From: Bacillus sp. M6-12
GTDB taxonomy: Bacteria; Bacillota; Bacilli; Bacillales; DSM-1321
Direction of reading: 5' to 3'
NCBI RefSeq assembly: GCF_002860285.1
Contig: NZ_PGVF01000025.1
Coordinates: 16,927-80,926, forward strand
DNA length: 64,000 nucleotides
Position numbers and translations under genes: made by a program. The first letter of the stretch is position 1, and each line of letters opens with the position of its first letter. The notes beneath the pieces are model-generated. The model was not told the origin of the DNA, did no database searches, and saw only the letters and a program-made list of their open reading frames with translations. Positions 34,130 through 43,004 of the stretch are shown in pieces.

Positions 34130-34902
34130 TTCATTACCCTCTCTTCTTTTACAAATTTCGTTCCGATAAATTCACCATTTTGGAAAAATCGTTCCTTGCC
34201 GCTCACAATCATGACATCCCTTACACCCTGATCCAGGACAGCAAGTGCGGTATTTACCTTTGGAATCATGCCGCCATATATTTTTCCGTCGTTAATATAC
34301 GAATCTGTTTCGGTTTTTGTTAAACGTTTCTGAATTTCTCTCTCAATCAGCACCCCTTTAACGTCCGTAACAAACAGGCACATTTCAGAGTTCAATGCCT
34401 TTGCTGCTGCTCCTGCGGCCATGTCGGCATTTACATTTGCCTTCTTTCCTAATCCTGTTGAGGAAATAGGTGTCAGTACAGGTGTTACTCCTTTTTCAAG
34501 CAAAGCACCAAGGACTTCTGTATGGACGTTTGTGATCTGACCAACTGCCCCGAGCGCGGTTTCGTCAATCAATTTGGCCTGAAATATTCCGCAGTCCGAC
34601 CCGTTCAATCCTATAGCAGGTATTCCATGGCTTTCGAGCTTTTCCACCAGGCACCGGTTTGTCTTACCCGACAAGATAAGTTCCGCAATACCTAAAACCT
34701 CTTTTGTCGTTTTCCTAAGACCATTTATAAACACCGGCTCAATGCCTTCCTTTGAAAGCATCTCATTAATATCCGGACCGCCGCCATGCACAAAAACAAG
34801 ACAATAGCCCAAATCCTTCAATTCTTTTAAACTCTCAAAAAAAGTGTCAGATAGTTCATGAATGATGCTTCCTCCGCATTTTACCGTCAGAATTTTATTC
34901 AT
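34126..34902 (-). CDS. argB: Acetylglutamate kinase
   Basis: Phosphorylates N-acetylglutamate. It is 258 aa from ATG at 34902, which follows AGGAGA at 6 bases; a longer frame start would overlap argJ. The amino-acid kinase fold shows VKCGGSIIHE at the N-terminus, FVHGGGPDINEML (near 40) and NADMAAGAAAKALNSE (near 165). It lacks the N-terminal helix that characterises arginine-sensitive kinases, so it is probably not feedback-inhibited (inference). Confidence 0.94.
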   Translation of the reverse strand: MNKILTVKCGGSIIHELSDTFFESLKELKDLGYCLVFVHGGGPDINEMLSKEGIEPVFINGLRKTTKEVLGIAELILSGKTNRCLVEKLESHGIPAIGLNGSDCGIFQAKLIDETALGAVGQITNVHTEVLGALLEKGVTPVLTPISSTGLGKKANVNADMAAGAAAKALNSEMCLFVTDVKGVLIEREIQKRLTKTETDSYINDGKIYGGMIPKVNTALAVLDQGVRDVMIVSGKERFFQNGEFIGTKFVKEERVMN

Positions 34903-34912
34903 TTGCTCTCTC

Positions 34913-36145
34913 CTAAGTCCGATAGCTGGCATTGATTTTAACATAATCGTAAGTCAGGTCGCAGCCCCATGCTATGCCTTCCTCTTTTCCCTCTTCAAGG
35001 AACACATTGATGACGATATTGTCCTGGTCCAGATAAGCCTTGGCATCCTTTTCAGAGAACGCAATCGGGCGACCATGATCCAGAAGGCAAATATTACCGA
35101 ATGAAATGCTTACTTTGTCAGGATTAAATGCGACTTCGCTTCTGCCCATTGCCCCAATGATTCTTCCCCAGTTAGCATCTGATCCGTAAACAGCTGTTTT
35201 TACAAGGTTGGAACCAATAATCGTCTTCGCGATTTGGCGTGCTTCCTTTTGTGTTCCCATGCCCTGGACTTTCACTTCGATCAGCTTTGTCGCCCCTTCA
35301 CCGTCTTTGGCTATTTGCTTTGCCAAGTCCTCGCATGTAGTTCTAAGCAATGTCAGAAAGACTGCCCAATCCGGGTGTTCTGCATTCAGCGGCTTATTTC
35401 CAGCTTTTCCATTTGCCATTACAAGCACCATATCATTTGTGGAAGTATCTCCATCCACCGTAATTTGATTAAAGGTTTCATCCGTAACTGATGATAACGC
35501 TGCCTGCAAATCAGCCGTCTCAATGGAAGCATCTGTTGTGATAAATCCAAGCATTGTAGCCATATTTGGATGGATCATACCCGAACCCTTTGCTGCACCG
35601 CCCATTTTTATTTTTTTATTATCGATCTCTGCTTCATATCCGCAATTTTTAGTAACCGTATCTGTTGTCAGGATGGCTACCTCAAAATCATTGGCGCTTG
35701 AAACATCATTATTTGGAACCATCGCCTGGATTCCCTGTTTTATTTTATCCATTTGCATATATTCACCAATTACTCCGGTCGAAGCCACCGCAACATAGTG
35801 GTTGGGGATGGTAAACTTTTGGGCTGCCGCCTCTCTCATTTCATAGGCATCTGCCAAGCCCTGCTCACCGGTACATGCGTTAGCACAGGCGCTATTTACG
35901 ATTACAGCCTGAATTTTCCCTTCTTGAGATATACTTTCCCGCGTGACAGCGAGCGGAGCCGCCTGGAACGTGTTCAGTGTATAAACAGCTGCACAGGATG
36001 CCGGCACTTCAGATAAAACTGCTCCCATATCCTTTTTGGAATATCGTAAGCCTGCATGCACTCCGGCTGCACTATATCCCTCCGGAGATAAGATATTTCC
36101 TGCCTGTATATGTTGGATACTTTCAACCGGATTTAATGTTTTCAT
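34913..36145 (-). CDS. argJ: Bifunctional ornithine acetyltransferase/N-acetylglutamate synthase
   Basis: Transfers acetyl from N-acetylornithine to glutamate, and may also acetylate glutamate from acetyl-CoA. The 410-aa precursor cleaves itself into alpha and beta chains before the Thr of MIHPNMATMLGFITTD (near 200), which is present. The C-terminal chain ends CDLTYDYVKINASYRT, the family's usual end. The ribosome site is GGGAGG. It lies 16 bp after argC and 10 bp before argB. Confidence 0.95.
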   Translation of the reverse strand: MKTLNPVESIQHIQAGNILSPEGYSAAGVHAGLRYSKKDMGAVLSEVPASCAAVYTLNTFQAAPLAVTRESISQEGKIQAVIVNSACANACTGEQGLADAYEMREAAAQKFTIPNHYVAVASTGVIGEYMQMDKIKQGIQAMVPNNDVSSANDFEVAILTTDTVTKNCGYEAEIDNKKIKMGGAAKGSGMIHPNMATMLGFITTDASIETADLQAALSSVTDETFNQITVDGDTSTNDMVLVMANGKAGNKPLNAEHPDWAVFLTLLRTTCEDLAKQIAKDGEGATKLIEVKVQGMGTQKEARQIAKTIIGSNLVKTAVYGSDANWGRIIGAMGRSEVAFNPDKVSISFGNICLLDHGRPIAFSEKDAKAYLDQDNIVINVFLEEGKEEGIAWGCDLTYDYVKINASYRT

Positions 36146-36161
36146 CTTCTTCCTCCCGAAA

Positions 36162-37196
36162 TTATGGATATAGCGGTGCTTGCATCAGCCCTGCAGATGG
36201 ATCTGCACCGATAAGAATATTTGCATTTTGAACAGCCTGGCCGGCTGCTCCCTTCATTAAATTGTCAATAACCGATACGATTGTTGCCTTATTAGTCCGC
36301 CCATCAAAGGCTACGCCGATATCACAAAAGTTGGAACCATATACCTGTTTGGTACAAGGAAAATGGGCTTCTGGCTGAATTCTGACAAATGGGTGGCTTT
36401 CATAGGCAGTTTTATATAACTCTAGCAGTTCACTTGTAGTAGTTTTCCGCTTTAATTTTACATACATCGTCGCCATGATTCCCCGAGTCATCGGCACAAG
36501 GTGGGTATTAAATGAAACTGGCTCAATTTCTCCTGCCCACTCATGAAGCTGCTGTTCGATTTCCGGAATATGCTGGTGCTGGTGTACTTTATAAATTCTG
36601 AAATTGTCATTCATTTCACTGAAATGGGTAACGGCGCTAGGTGATTTCCCCGCTCCTGAAACACCAGATTTCGCGTCTACGATGATATCGTTTGTTTCAG
36701 CAAGCCCTTCGGTGAATAATGGCGCTAAGCCCAGCAGAGTTGCGGTGGGATAACAGCCTGGGTTCGCAATAACACTGGCTTTCTCAATCGCCTTCTGATT
36801 CCACTCCGACAATCCATAAACCGCCTCATTTATGATTTCCGCTGGTGCAGATGTGCCTTTATACCATTTTTCGTATTCGCCTGATTTCTTTAACCTCAGA
36901 TCGCCTGATAGGTCTATGAGCTTAACTCCGAGTTCACGGAAGCTTGGCGCCAGTGTCTTTGATATTCCCGTTGGAGTTGCAAGAAAGACGATATCTGATG
37001 TTTTTGCGATTTTTTCAGGATTAATTTCTTCTAGTATGTATGGAAGGTGGGCCAAATGATTGCCTTCTGCCCATATTGGGACCCCTGCCTTGGAGGATGT
37101 ATGGAGCGATTCTAAATGAAAATGCGGGTGATGTGTTAACAGCCGTATTAATTCCAGCCCTCCATAACCTGACGCACCAATAATTGACACTCGCAA
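36162..37196 (-). CDS. argC: N-acetyl-gamma-glutamyl-phosphate reductase
   Basis: NADPH-dependent reduction of N-acetylglutamyl phosphate. It is 344 aa. The nucleotide-binding GASGYGGLELIRLL (residues 7-20), catalytic Cys in VIANPGCYPTA (near 148) and DAKSGVSGAGKSP (near 178) are present, and the C-terminal AAGQAVQNANI is typical. The start is TTG at 37196 with AAGGAG 10 bases upstream. First gene of the arginine operon, controlled by an ARG-box promoter. Confidence 0.95.
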   Translation of the reverse strand: MRVSIIGASGYGGLELIRLLTHHPHFHLESLHTSSKAGVPIWAEGNHLAHLPYILEEINPEKIAKTSDIVFLATPTGISKTLAPSFRELGVKLIDLSGDLRLKKSGEYEKWYKGTSAPAEIINEAVYGLSEWNQKAIEKASVIANPGCYPTATLLGLAPLFTEGLAETNDIIVDAKSGVSGAGKSPSAVTHFSEMNDNFRIYKVHQHQHIPEIEQQLHEWAGEIEPVSFNTHLVPMTRGIMATMYVKLKRKTTTSELLELYKTAYESHPFVRIQPEAHFPCTKQVYGSNFCDIGVAFDGRTNKATIVSVIDNLMKGAAGQAVQNANILIGADPSAGLMQAPLYP

Positions 37197-37271
37197 ACGG
37201 AACCCACTCCTTTTTGTCTAATTAATCGAAAAATTTTTTTAATGCTGCTTCTAGTAGATCTATTGTTAACC

Positions 37272-37312
37272 ATTATAAAATTGAATAAAAATAAATGCAA
37301 ATGTATTTTTAT
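37272..37312 (-). promoter_or_regulatory. argC promoter with AhrC/ArgR ARG boxes
   Basis: Minus strand -35 TTGCAT (37295-37300), 17-bp spacer, -10 TATAAT (37272-37277). The overlapping 37279-37312 region reads as two adjacent ARG-box-like half sites, of the GAATAAAAAT and ATGTATTTTTAT type. Arginine-dependent AhrC repression is expected. Confidence 0.75.
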
Positions 37313-37354
37313 AAATTTTTTATCATTCAGAATTTAAGTTCGTCCCGATAAGTA

Positions 37355-37383
37355 TTTACACTATAAATATGGTAAAATATTAT
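37355..37383 (+). promoter_or_regulatory. fnr promoter
   Basis: TTTACA (37355-37360), 17 bp, TATTAT (37378-37383). A long leader of about 140 nt follows, with a direct repeat AGTCA(T6)AGTCAC near 37430. Confidence 0.5.
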
Positions 37384-37526
37384 CATGCCTGTTGACTGAA
37401 AATGGATTTTGATTTTTAATCTATAAAGTAGTCATTTTTTAGTCACTAGTCCAAGACGATATCCAGGCTTATTGAACTATTTAACTTCCATTCGATGCCA
37501 ATGTACCTTTTAAAGGTGGTTATTAT

Positions 37527-38222
37527 ATGCTGCAATCAGAAAATTCTTTATCAGCACCACTTCAAGACCTGCTTCATTCTCTTCAGCATATTAGAAAAGC
37601 AGAAAAAGGTGCCTATCTATTCCAGGAAGGCTCTGTCACAAATGAGCTCTATTTTTTGCTCAGCGGCAAGGTTCAGGTGAGTAAAATTATTCCTGACGGC
37701 AGAGAACTGACACTGCGGATATGCAAAGAAGGGGACCTTGTAGGTGAGCTCATCCTGTTTACGGAAGCTCCAAAATATTTAATGAATGCAAAAGTGGTCG
37801 AGGAGGCAGAAGTCGGGGTTATCTTTAAAAATGTCCTGGAAGAGAAATTAACGGTAAACAACGGTCTGGCTCTCGAGTTTATGAAGTGGATGTCAGTCCA
37901 ATACAGAAAGTCCCAGACAAAATTCCGGGATTTGGTGCTCCATGGAAAAAAGGGAGCCCTGTATTCAACACTGATCCGCTTATCCAACAGCTATGGTGTC
38001 AGCACCCCCTCAGGAATCATGATCGACCTCCCTCTGACCAATCAGGAACTTGCAAACTTCTGCGGGACCTCAAGAGAAGTCGTGAACAGGCTCCTGAGTG
38101 ATTTAAGAAAAAACAATATTCTCTCGATTGATAAAGGATTGATCACCATTTTCGATCTGGACTTTCTCAAAACTGAGATTGATTGTGAAAACTGTCCGAT
38201 TGAATTATGTAATATTGAATAA
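37527..38222 (+). CDS. fnr: Fnr, oxygen-sensing Crp/Fnr regulator with C-terminal iron-sulfur cysteines
   Basis: A 231-aa transcription factor. The N-terminal cyclic-nucleotide-type beta-barrel (FQEGSVTNELYFLLSGKVQV), dimerisation helix and helix-turn-helix LTNQELANFCGTSREVVNRLLSDLRKN (near 175-201) are intact. The C-terminus CENCPIELC has the Cx2Cx4C spacing that binds the 4Fe-4S cluster in Bacillus Fnr, rather than the N-terminal cysteines of E. coli Fnr. It is therefore a functional-looking anaerobic regulator. It lies divergent from argC, with ywiC remnants and moaA after it. The start ATG at 37527 has AAAGGTGG upstream. Confidence 0.9.
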   Translation: MLQSENSLSAPLQDLLHSLQHIRKAEKGAYLFQEGSVTNELYFLLSGKVQVSKIIPDGRELTLRICKEGDLVGELILFTEAPKYLMNAKVVEEAEVGVIFKNVLEEKLTVNNGLALEFMKWMSVQYRKSQTKFRDLVLHGKKGALYSTLIRLSNSYGVSTPSGIMIDLPLTNQELANFCGTSREVVNRLLSDLRKNNILSIDKGLITIFDLDFLKTEIDCENCPIELCNIE

Positions 38223-38245
38223 GTTAATTTTGATTTACTAGCTGA

Positions 38246-38285
38246 TAAAAAAGCACTCCGGCCACTTGGCCGGAGTATTTTTTTG
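38246..38285 (+). terminator. fnr terminator
   Basis: ACTCCGGCC-ACTT-GGCCGGAGT stem, then TTTTTTT. Confidence 0.93.
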
Positions 38286-38290
38286 CTTGT

Positions 38291-38587
38291 TCACTGCACC
38301 ATGATGGAGACAGCCATTATCACAAAAAATAACACATAAATGCCTACCTTCATAACCGAGATTTTCTTCCCGTATAGGCAGACAGCCCTTATCAGGCTTG
38401 GCAAAAAGGCTAGCATGACAATCCAGTGGCCTGTGAGCGTCCAAAGTCCGATAATTCCGGAATGATAACCCCAAGATATATATTTAAAAGAGAGATTCTT
38501 TTTTTCCCGAATCATTGTTTTCACATATAGAATGCTTCCAAAGAAAAATAGAAAAGGAATGGCAGCGACTAATAATGCCGTTTGACT
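38291..38587 (-). pseudogene. YwiC-like membrane protein remnant (C-terminal fragment)
   Basis: About 99 codons remain open on the minus strand, preceded by an in-frame TAA. They read QTALLVAAIPFLFFFGSI, then LYVKTMIREKKN, followed by two or three more hydrophobic helices and the end MAVSIMVQ. The VKTMIREKKN-type turn and fnr neighbourhood recall YwiC, which sits beside fnr in B. subtilis. A whole YwiC is about 240 aa, so the N-terminal part is missing. The identification is by memory of the family and position. Confidence 0.5.
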
Positions 38588-38648
38588 TTAATTTTCTCTC
38601 TTATTCTAAAGGTGTGCTGGCTCAAGGAAGCTGCCAGTGCATGGGAAA

Positions 38649-38680
38649 GGCCTCTGCATAAGCTTGCAGAGGCCATTTCT
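38649..38680 (-). terminator. moaA terminator
   Basis: GGCCTCTGC and GCAGAGGCC form a 9-bp perfect stem just after the moaA stop. It is T-poor (TTTC) on the minus strand. Confidence 0.75.
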
Positions 38681-38682
38681 TT

Positions 38683-39699
38683 TTATCCGCCAATATAAGA
38701 CATTTCAATTTTTCCGTCATGCTTAATTTTGCCTTCCGTCCTTTCATCCGAATAACGGTCACGGCGATGGTTCCAGATTTCTATTATATGGTTTCTGACT
38801 GCCTCATCACTGAGGTCTGAACGGACAAGCGATTTTATGTCGTGCCCAGTTCCGTTGAACAAGCAGGTATACAGATCACCCTTCGCGGAAAGGCGGGCAC
38901 GGGTGCAGCTTCCACAGAACGATTCCGATACAGATGTAATAAACCCGACCTCAGTATTTGTGCCAGCATAGCGGTATCGCTGGGCAACCTCACCAAAATA
39001 GTGCTGTTCCATTGGTTCAAGCTTGAATTCCTGCTGCAGGAGCTGAAGAATATCTTTTTTGGTTATAACGTTATCCAGCTTCCAGCCATTTGTGCTGCCG
39101 ACATCCATGAATTCAATATAACGCAGTTGAAGGCCCTCTTCTTTACAGAACTTAGCCATCGGCAGGATTTGGGATTCATTAAGCCCCTTTTTGGCCACCA
39201 TATTGACTTTGACTCCAAGCCCGGCCTCTCTTGCAGCAAAGATTCCTTCAAGTACTGGCTTTGTTCCAACATTTCGTCCATTGATTTCTTTAAATAATTC
39301 ATCATCCATGCTGTCCAGGCTCACATTGACCCGATCCAATCCAGCATCTTTAAGTTCTTCTGAATACTTTTTTAAAAAGATGCCATTGGTCGTCAAACCA
39401 ATATCTTCGATTCCGTCAATCTTTGATATTTGCGAAACAAGATAAGGCAGGTTCTTGCGCAATAGCGGTTCACCGCCGGTAAGTCTGATTTTTTTCACAC
39501 CAAGGCTCGCGAAGATTTTGGCCAGTCTTTCGATTTCTTCATATGATAAGAGCTCTTCTCTCGGGAGGAATTTAAAACTTTCGTTAAAAATCTCCGCCGG
39601 CATGCAATACTGGCATCTGAAATTACAGCGGTCAATAACAGAAATCCGTAAATCCCTAAGCGGCCGATCCAGGGCATCGGTGACTTTAATTATTTCCAT
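38683..39699 (-). CDS. moaA: GTP 3',8-cyclase MoaA (molybdenum cofactor synthesis)
   Basis: Radical SAM enzyme for the first step of molybdopterin synthesis. The 338-aa protein has the N-terminal cluster motif CNFRCQYCMP (residues 26-35) and the GGE SAM motif LTGGEPLLRK (near 74). The C-terminal 4Fe-4S site is CGSCTRARLSAKGDLYTCLF. It ends SYIGG, the conserved GG tail that reaches the active site. The ribosome site GGGAGGG is well placed. It is alone; no moaC or other mo genes are beside it, so the remaining pathway must be elsewhere. Neighbouring fnr copies suggest a link with nitrate respiration. Confidence 0.95.
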   Translation of the reverse strand: MEIIKVTDALDRPLRDLRISVIDRCNFRCQYCMPAEIFNESFKFLPREELLSYEEIERLAKIFASLGVKKIRLTGGEPLLRKNLPYLVSQISKIDGIEDIGLTTNGIFLKKYSEELKDAGLDRVNVSLDSMDDELFKEINGRNVGTKPVLEGIFAAREAGLGVKVNMVAKKGLNESQILPMAKFCKEEGLQLRYIEFMDVGSTNGWKLDNVITKKDILQLLQQEFKLEPMEQHYFGEVAQRYRYAGTNTEVGFITSVSESFCGSCTRARLSAKGDLYTCLFNGTGHDIKSLVRSDLSDEAVRNHIIEIWNHRRDRYSDERTEGKIKHDGKIEMSYIGG

Positions 39700-40149
39700 A
39701 TCTAGTCCCTCCCAAGATGTTGTGAGTGGTTTGTTTTGTATAGTAACGTTCCATTATTGACATTATGAACTTAACTCCAAAAGTAAGGACTCAGGGCATT
39801 ACCCCCAAATGTCTGATGATCAATAATAGATCATTACCCGATATATGCATAGTTCAATACATGAACAACTAAAAACTGTCAAAGGATGACTATTTCTGTC
39901 TATCGTATATATCTATCTTATCAGAAAGAGCCTGTTTACCGTGTGAAATTTTTTCTCGGTTTTCACTATGTTCATAAAGAATACATAATTACCTTCTAAT
40001 AAGCACACAATCACCATTTGAAATTCCTTATAATAATCACATCAGCTTATTAGAGGCCTTTAGCTATATTCTAAAAAGGCTACGTTTTTTATCATCCAGT
40101 ATCTTGGCGTTTCTGAAGAAAATCTTTCTCAGTAAAGAAGGTATCATTT
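39700..40149. other. Divergent spacer between moaA and the second fnr
   Basis: A/T-rich. A -10-like TATAAT lies at 40029-40034. I find no TGTGA-N6-TCACA Fnr site (closest is TGTGA...TTCAC with the wrong spacing near 39943-39967). No ORF with a ribosome site or RNA gene is seen. Confidence 0.35.
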
Positions 40150-40842
40150 ATGCTTTTAAAACCAACTCATTCTATTCAGATAAAAGAGCTTTTGAAGTTC
40201 TCTGATCGTAGTATCAATACAGATAAGGGATCTTTTTTATTCCGCGAAGGAACAGATGCCAATGAGCTATATGTAGTCCTCTAGGAAAATGTTCAAATCA
40301 GTAAAATAACAGTTGAAGGACAAGAGCTTTCACTTAGAATATGCGGCGAAAATGATATTTGCGGCGAGTTAACCTTATTTACCGAAAACCCAAGATATCA
40401 ATTGAGCGGGAAGGTTATTGAAGAAGGAGAAGTGGCTATCGTCAGCCGGGATGTATTAGAGAAGGAACTATTTACAAATCCCTCACTTGCTTTTGAATTC
40501 ATGAAGTGGATGAGCGACCGTTTTCGCAAAACACAAACAAAGTTCCGTGATCTAGTATTAAATGGCAAAAAAGGGGCACTTTACTCATCTTTAATTCGAA
40601 TGACTAACAGCTACGGCATCCAAATTCCGGAGGGTGTCTTAATTGATATTCCTCTAACCAATCAGGAACTCGCCAACTTTTGTGCCACATCTAGGGAAAG
40701 CATTAACAGGATGCTTAACAATCTGAAAAGTGATAAAACTCTCTCATTTAAAAGAGGAAAAATCACTATCCATAATTTGCAGGCATTAAAAGATGAAATC
40801 GGCTGCGAGAATTGCTCATTAGTATATTGCAGTATTGAATAA
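40150..40842 (+). pseudogene. Second fnr-like gene interrupted by an in-frame TAG
   Basis: Read through, this is a 230-codon Fnr with the same C-terminal Cx2Cx4C (CENCSLVYC) and helix-turn-helix as the gene at 37527. A TAG at 40282-40284 stops it after about 44 residues, at the spot where the first copy has LSGKV. The remainder stays open to 40842. It is diverged from the intact copy (not a recent duplicate), so the loss is probably of a formerly distinct paralogue. A sequencing error of one base cannot be excluded. Confidence 0.85.
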
Positions 40843-40912
40843 AAGAATAGCAATTGCAGCATAACTTTATTCGTATGATTAATATATTATTTTACTGCTC
40901 CATATATGATAA

Positions 40913-40937
40913 ACCTTGTTATCATCGCCTGATGACA
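40913..40937 (+). terminator. Terminator after the second fnr
   Basis: ACCTTGTTATCA and TGATGACAGGT stem (one bulge), then TTTTTTT. Confidence 0.8.
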
Positions 40938-41004
40938 GGTTTTTTTGCTGATAACTATTGCACGAAGTATATGCTTTGCCCTACATAACACTGATCGGCT
41001 TTAG

Positions 41005-41454
41005 TTACATCGTTTTTTGTTCAGATGCCTTTTTCCTTAATGTTTTGGGAATGTACACACAAAATGGCTCACTTTCAAGATAATCGCCTGTTACAGCGTA
41101 TGCCCTGGATCTTGAGCCGCCGCAGACAAACCGATATTCACATTGTCCGCATTTTCCTTGTATTTATCAGGGTTCCTTAAGTTTTTAAAAATTGGGGAAT
41201 CCCTATAAATTTTCTGGAGTGATGTTTCCTTTAAATTTCCTTCCTTTATAGGGAGCAGGCCGCCTGTAAAAACAAGCATTGGGCTATTCATATCCTGTAT
41301 ATCATTTATTAGTTTCTTTCCTTCTTCAAATGTCAGTTCAAACGGGCTGTGCCTGGTTTGCGCCTCTGCAAGGCAATGAAGGCACTTTAGCTGGCAGGCT
41401 CTTGTTATCCCATATCACAATAAATGGATCTCGATTAAAATCACGTTCAAACAT
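41005..41454 (-). pseudogene. Broken radical SAM/SPASM protein (TIGR04053-like)
   Basis: The remnant starts with ATG at 41454 (GGAG 7 bases upstream) as MFERDFNRDPFIVIWD. In another frame it continues TRACQLKCLHC, the CxxxCxxC cluster motif, to MLVFTGG. The sequence then jumps to LLPIKEGNLKETSLQKIYRDSPIF, losing the central radical SAM domain. After a second frame change, KCGQCEYRFVCGGSRSRAYAVTGD supplies the SPASM-type Cys cluster, ending at TAA 41005. So there are at least two frameshifts and one internal deletion. Family members are often found with heme or anaerobic metabolism genes. Confidence 0.75.
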
Positions 41455-41621
41455 GAAACCACTCCATTCAGTTTATCCCGCTTATCCACCTCCTATTATA
41501 AACAGGCCAAAAAGAAGGAAATGTGAATTACATCACACATATTGTAAATTATTGTCTGAATTGTGGAAGGATGCCAGAGACAGCATTTATTTAACATCAG
41601 CTTCAAAAATTTTAATACCCT

Positions 41622-41657
41622 AAAAAAGAGGGTGCCCGCGCTTTGGGACACCCTCTT
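41622..41657 (-). terminator. yitW terminator
   Basis: AAGAGGGTGTCC and GGGCACCCTCTT stem followed by TTTTTT on the minus strand. Confidence 0.9.
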
Positions 41658-41700
41658 GACCTCATTTTATCGTTAATACTTTATGCTTCCCCCGGATTTT

Positions 41701-42009
41701 CTATCTGATTCCTAAAGCAATTTTAGCGTACCGTGACATCTTATCCTTTGTCCATGGCGGATTCCAGACGATATCAACCTCTGTTTCCTTTACTTCAGGT
41801 ATATCCTCAAGAACTGTTTTCACTTGATCCACAATCGTGCCTGCAAGCGGGCAGCCCATCGCGGTCAAGGTCATTTTAACAGTGGTAAGACCCTGTTCGT
41901 CCATATCAACATCATAGACAAGACCAAGATTCACGATATCAATCCCAAGTTCAGGGTCGATTACTTGCTCTAGAGCACCCATTATATTGTCCTTTAAATC
42001 CTGATCCAT
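41701..42009 (-). CDS. yitW: YitW-like MIP18/DUF59 iron-sulfur assembly factor
   Basis: A 102-aa DUF59 protein related to SufT/MIP18, which helps maturation or transfer of iron-sulfur clusters. It shows IDPELGIDIVNLGLVYDV (near 17-34), the single conserved Cys in TAMGCPLAGTI (near 54) and WNPPWTKDKMS (near 84). ATG at 42009 lies 8 bases after AGGAG; an upstream GTG would cover that site. It follows yitV by 48 bp on the same strand, probably one transcript. Confidence 0.9.
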   Translation of the reverse strand: MDQDLKDNIMGALEQVIDPELGIDIVNLGLVYDVDMDEQGLTTVKMTLTAMGCPLAGTIVDQVKTVLEDIPEVKETEVDIVWNPPWTKDKMSRYAKIALGIR

Positions 42010-42057
42010 CAACCTCACTCCTTTTATTTCTTATAGTAACAGACAAATGTAAACTGG

Positions 42058-42846
42058 TTAAGTGTTTTGCACATTCGGAGACATATGCTTGCCAAACCAT
42101 TCTGCAGTCTGAAGAACACCTTCCCTGCTCACTTTGTGTCCAGCCCTTTTATCACTTATAAATGAAAGTTTATCTTTAGATTGCTCATAAACAGGCAGCA
42201 ATGATTCATATAATTCAAAAGCATGCTGAATCGGTACAACATTGTCGTTTTCACCATGCCAGAACATGATTGGCCTGCCTGCAATTTTTTCCGGCTGCAG
42301 GCTGAGATCGTACTCTCCTAATTGGCTCAGCTGCCTCTGGATTTCTTCTTCCGTTAACGTAAATCCGTACCGCATCTTTGCGAATTCTTCAATCTGCAAT
42401 TTGGCTAGCTTTACATAAGCCGGGTTTCCCATTAAGCTGACTGCCGCTGTAACCCAGTCATACACAGCTAATGCCCCAAGCGTCACGATACCGCCCATCG
42501 AGGTTCCTGCCACCCCTATTTTGCCTTTTTCAATCATACCTCGATCTTCGAATACCTGTTTAATCCAGCCAAGTTCCTGAATGGTTCTGATTACTACTTC
42601 CCAAAATGACATCGCTAGCTTGGACTCATTAATACCCTGATCTCTTTCACCATGCAAATAAGCATCAGGAAGGATGACGCGAAAGCCTTTTTCCGCCAGT
42701 AGATATGCATAATGAAGATTATGTTCCTTGGCACTGGTAAAGCCATGGAAAAAGATGATGAGCGGCAATTGTTCATTCCAAATATCTTGTTTTGCTATAT
42801 GCAAAGCGGGAATAGTATCTATAAACTCTTTGTTAACACAAATCAC
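42058..42846 (-). CDS. yitV: YitV-like alpha/beta hydrolase (esterase)
   Basis: A 262-aa serine hydrolase of the prolyl-oligopeptidase-like esterase type. The oxyanion motif is FFHGFTSAKEHN (near 33), the nucleophile elbow GTSMGG (Ser near 119), the acid DNVVP (near 209) and the His GHKV (near 244). No signal peptide is seen, so it is cytoplasmic. The start is GTG at 42846 with GGGG 6 bases upstream. It is divergent from yitU, with yitW downstream, as in B. subtilis. Substrate unknown. Confidence 0.88.
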   Translation of the reverse strand: MICVNKEFIDTIPALHIAKQDIWNEQLPLIIFFHGFTSAKEHNLHYAYLLAEKGFRVILPDAYLHGERDQGINESKLAMSFWEVVIRTIQELGWIKQVFEDRGMIEKGKIGVAGTSMGGIVTLGALAVYDWVTAAVSLMGNPAYVKLAKLQIEEFAKMRYGFTLTEEEIQRQLSQLGEYDLSLQPEKIAGRPIMFWHGENDNVVPIQHAFELYESLLPVYEQSKDKLSFISDKRAGHKVSREGVLQTAEWFGKHMSPNVQNT

Positions 42847-42945
42847 ATTTATCCCCTGCCTTATTCACAAATCGTATTTTCGTTATTTTTACTATACCTT
42901 AATATAGAATTAATGAAAAAGATTTAACTTTAGCTTAAAATTATT

Positions 42946-42974
42946 TTTACAGTTTAAGGTTAAAATTATATAAA
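42946..42974 (+). promoter_or_regulatory. yitU promoter
   Basis: TTTACA (42946-42951), 17-bp spacer, TATAAA (42969-42974), 30 bp before the yitU start. Confidence 0.55.
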
Positions 42975-43004
42975 AAAATAATGTGTAAACAGAGGAGACT
43001 TTTA

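Noticed and set aside
39943..39967. Possible Fnr binding site TGTGA...TTCAC between moaA and the second fnr
   Set aside because: The half sites are too far apart for the TGTGA-N6-TCACA rule.
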